From an uncultured Ruminococcus sp. (GTDB taxonomy: Bacteria; Bacillota_A; Clostridia; RUG12999): a stretch of DNA of 6,975 bases. A model generated the notes under the pieces. That model saw nothing but the letters and a program-made list of their open reading frames with translations. It did not search any database and was not told the origin of the DNA. Numbering within the stretch: position 1 is the first letter of the stretch; every line of letters starts with the position of its first letter. The position numbers and the translations under genes were made by a program. Below, in pieces: positions 5,482-6,975 of this stretch. Location of the stretch: NCBI GenBank assembly GCA_902783995.1, contig CACZTG010000162.1, positions 1-6,975 on the forward strand, given 5' to 3'.

Positions 5482-6975
5482 AGGGTTTTAAAAAGTCGGT
5501 TGCCGTTATTTTGGCGGCGGTGTGTATGGTTGGCGCGCTGTCGGCTTGCGGCGGCGGAGGCAGCAATGAAACGGCTCAGGAGTACGTAAAGGACGAGAAC
5601 CTGAATGAGCCGGGAGTATTTCCGGTTTGCAAAGAGCCGATTACTCTGAAAGTAGGCTTGCCGAAGAGCGCGCTTGTTACGGATTATGTTGACAACGCTT
5701 ACACAAAGAAGCTGGAAGAGCTTATGAACTGCAAATTGGAGTTTGAGTATCTTCCCGCTACGGAAACTATGCAAAAGGTTGAGCTTATGATGACGGCGGG
5801 CGGAGACGAGCTTCCGGATATAATCTGCGGTGTTACCTTTACGGACGGCGCTCTTGTAAGCTACGGTCAGTCGGGTATGATAGTACCGCTTAACGCTTAT
5901 TATGAAAATTCGGCGTATTATCTTAAAGACGCATTTAAGAAAGAGGAAGATTTAAAAGACCTTATCACACTTCCGGACGGAAATATGTATTATATTCCGA
6001 AATATCCGAAAGCGCTTTCAAACGAGCTTGGCTGTGACAGGGCGTGGATAAACAAGAAATGGCTTGATAAGGTCGGTCTTGATATGCCCGAAACAACAGA
6101 TGAATTTAAAACGGTTTTAAAGGCTTTTAAGGAAAAAGACCCTAACGGCAACGGCAAACCCGATGAGCTTCCTTTCAGCGGATATACGAGCCTCGGAAAT
6201 CTTTGCGGACTTGAATATCTGTTCGGCTCATTTACCAAATTCACGCCGAAAACCTCTTATCTTTACGTAAAAGACGGTGAGGTTCAGGCGGGATATATGC
6301 AGGACGGTTGGAAGGAAGCCGCAAAATACTGCGCGGACCTTTATAAGGAAGGTTTAATCAGTGACAGTACCTTCACGGTTGATACAAACAGCTTCGCTCC
6401 TCTTAAAAACAATCCGGATATTCCTATTCTCGGCTCGTTTGTTTCCATGTCTTTGGGCTTTAGCAGCGATGTGGTTGACAGATATAACGATTACGTTCCG
6501 CTTCCGCCGCTTGAAGGCAGTAACGGCTACAGAAGCGCGGTATGGGTACCGACAGTACCGTACAGCGGTGTTGTAATTACAAAAAATTGTAAATACCCCG
6601 AAGCGGCTTTCCGTCTCGGTGACCTTATGTGCAGCGAGGAAATGTCGCACAGCAGCAGATGGGGACTTAAAGATGTTGACTGGAAATATGCCGAAGAAGG
6701 CGCAAAAGGTCGTTATGAAGATATGGGCTATAAAGCAGTTATCGAAATGATTAACAACCAGTGGGGTGTTCCTCAAAACGCTCATTGGTACGGTGCAGGT
6801 GCAAACTACCGTGATTATGCCATGACGGCAGGTCAGGTTGCTACGGATAACAATCCTGCCGAAGCGGCTATTGCGGAATCTACAAAGGTTTATTATCCTT
6901 ATGCCGACATGACAGATGTTAAAAAATTTGTTTATGATTTGGAGGATCTGGAAGAAGTAAACGAATTAAACACAA
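5478..6975 (+). CDS. ABC transporter extracellular solute-binding lipoprotein, LplA-like (runs off the right edge)
   Basis: 499 codons are inside the window with no stop, so the C-terminus is missing; proteins of this type are commonly 500-570 residues. The N-terminus is a lipoprotein signal: KGFKK, a hydrophobic core, and the lipobox LSAC with Cys24 as the lipidated residue, followed by a GGGGS linker. It would be held on the outer face of the cell membrane. The stretch NEPGVFPVCKEPITLKVGLPK near the start of the mature domain, the ELPDI segment and the Trp/Tyr-rich C-terminal part are typical of the large solute-binding protein family 1 (LplA/YtcQ-like), which feed oligosaccharides to paired LplB/YteP-type permeases. 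Residues 221-232 (DPNGNGKPDELP) match the DxNxNGxxD calcium-loop motif common in this group. A regulator of AraC type and a flavoprotein stand upstream. Permease genes are expected to the right. The substrate cannot be named. Confidence 0.93.
   Translation, partial: MKGFKKSVAVILAAVCMVGALSACGGGGSNETAQEYVKDENLNEPGVFPVCKEPITLKVGLPKSALVTDYVDNAYTKKLEELMNCKLEFEYLPATETMQKVELMMTAGGDELPDIICGVTFTDGALVSYGQSGMIVPLNAYYENSAYYLKDAFKKEEDLKDLITLPDGNMYYIPKYPKALSNELGCDRAWINKKWLDKVGLDMPETTDEFKTVLKAFKEKDPNGNGKPDELPFSGYTSLGNLCGLEYLFGSFTKFTPKTSYLYVKDGEVQAGYMQDGWKEAAKYCADLYKEGLISDSTFTVDTNSFAPLKNNPDIPILGSFVSMSLGFSSDVVDRYNDYVPLPPLEGSNGYRSAVWVPTVPYSGVVITKNCKYPEAAFRLGDLMCSEEMSHSSRWGLKDVDWKYAEEGAKGRYEDMGYKAVIEMINNQWGVPQNAHWYGAGANYRDYAMTAGQVATDNNPAEAAIAESTKVYYPYADMTDVKKFVYDLEDLEEVNELNT

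Noticed and set aside
5361..5774. Minus-strand 137-codon ORF across the start of the solute-binding gene
   Set aside because: It is antisense to a clear lipoprotein gene with a strong ribosome site and has no recognisable domain.
6354..6785. Minus-strand 143-codon ORF
   Set aside because: It is a shadow inside the solute-binding protein gene; the plus frame gives a coherent family protein.

Overview
The window looks like chromosomal DNA from a low-GC Gram-positive endospore former, most likely an anaerobic member of the Clostridia. The reasons are strong AGGAGG-type ribosome binding sites, textbook sigma-A promoters in AT-rich spacers, a Clostridia-like AlaRS with a Cys-rich insert (CSPDC..GCDC), a YmdB-type phosphodiesterase, an AraC-type regulator with a PocR-like sensor, a lipoprotein sugar-type solute-binding protein, and a tiny ORF that reads as the sporulation protein SpoVM. 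The species cannot be given from sequence alone.

Left part, 1-1822, all on the minus strand. It holds the N-terminal 236 codons of alaS (running off the left edge) with its own perfect-consensus promoter and a leader of only about 34 nt. Upstream of that lies a strong symmetrical hairpin terminator (854-887), then a 24-codon spoVM-like gene (895-969), then ymdB (1049-1822) with its own promoter. ymdB and spoVM appear to be one transcription unit that ends at the hairpin. alaS is a separate unit.

Middle part, 1823-3720. Back-to-back promoters fire ymdB leftward and a membrane protein rightward. The membrane protein (1985-2833) is a duplicated heavy-metal/manganese exporter-like protein of the ArsP_2 type with a His/Cys-rich cytoplasmic loop. 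It converges on an AraC-family regulator (minus strand, 2830-3720), and the two stop codons overlap.

Right part, 3721-6975. The AraC regulator is divergent from a rightward pair: an FAD-dependent oxidoreductase of the FAD_oxidored family (3943-5238) and a lipoprotein extracellular solute-binding protein (5478 to past the right edge). This reads as a regulated carbohydrate (probably oligosaccharide) uptake and catabolism locus, with the ABC permeases expected just beyond the window. The two control regions of this locus (3721-3942 and 5239-5477) are rich in repeats. There is a TTTTACC direct repeat at 31-bp spacing before the oxidoreductase. Before the binding protein there are repeated AGTAAAAT boxes (60- and 21-bp spacing plus one inverted copy), a 10-bp inverted repeat, two perfect palindromes and a 37-codon upstream ORF that overlaps the start codon. 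These are candidate AraC operators and leader controls.

Nothing in the window requires a wholly new system. The best unlisted items are the spoVM micro-gene and the repeat-rich control regions of the uptake locus. No tRNA, rRNA, CRISPR array, insertion sequence or known riboswitch was seen.
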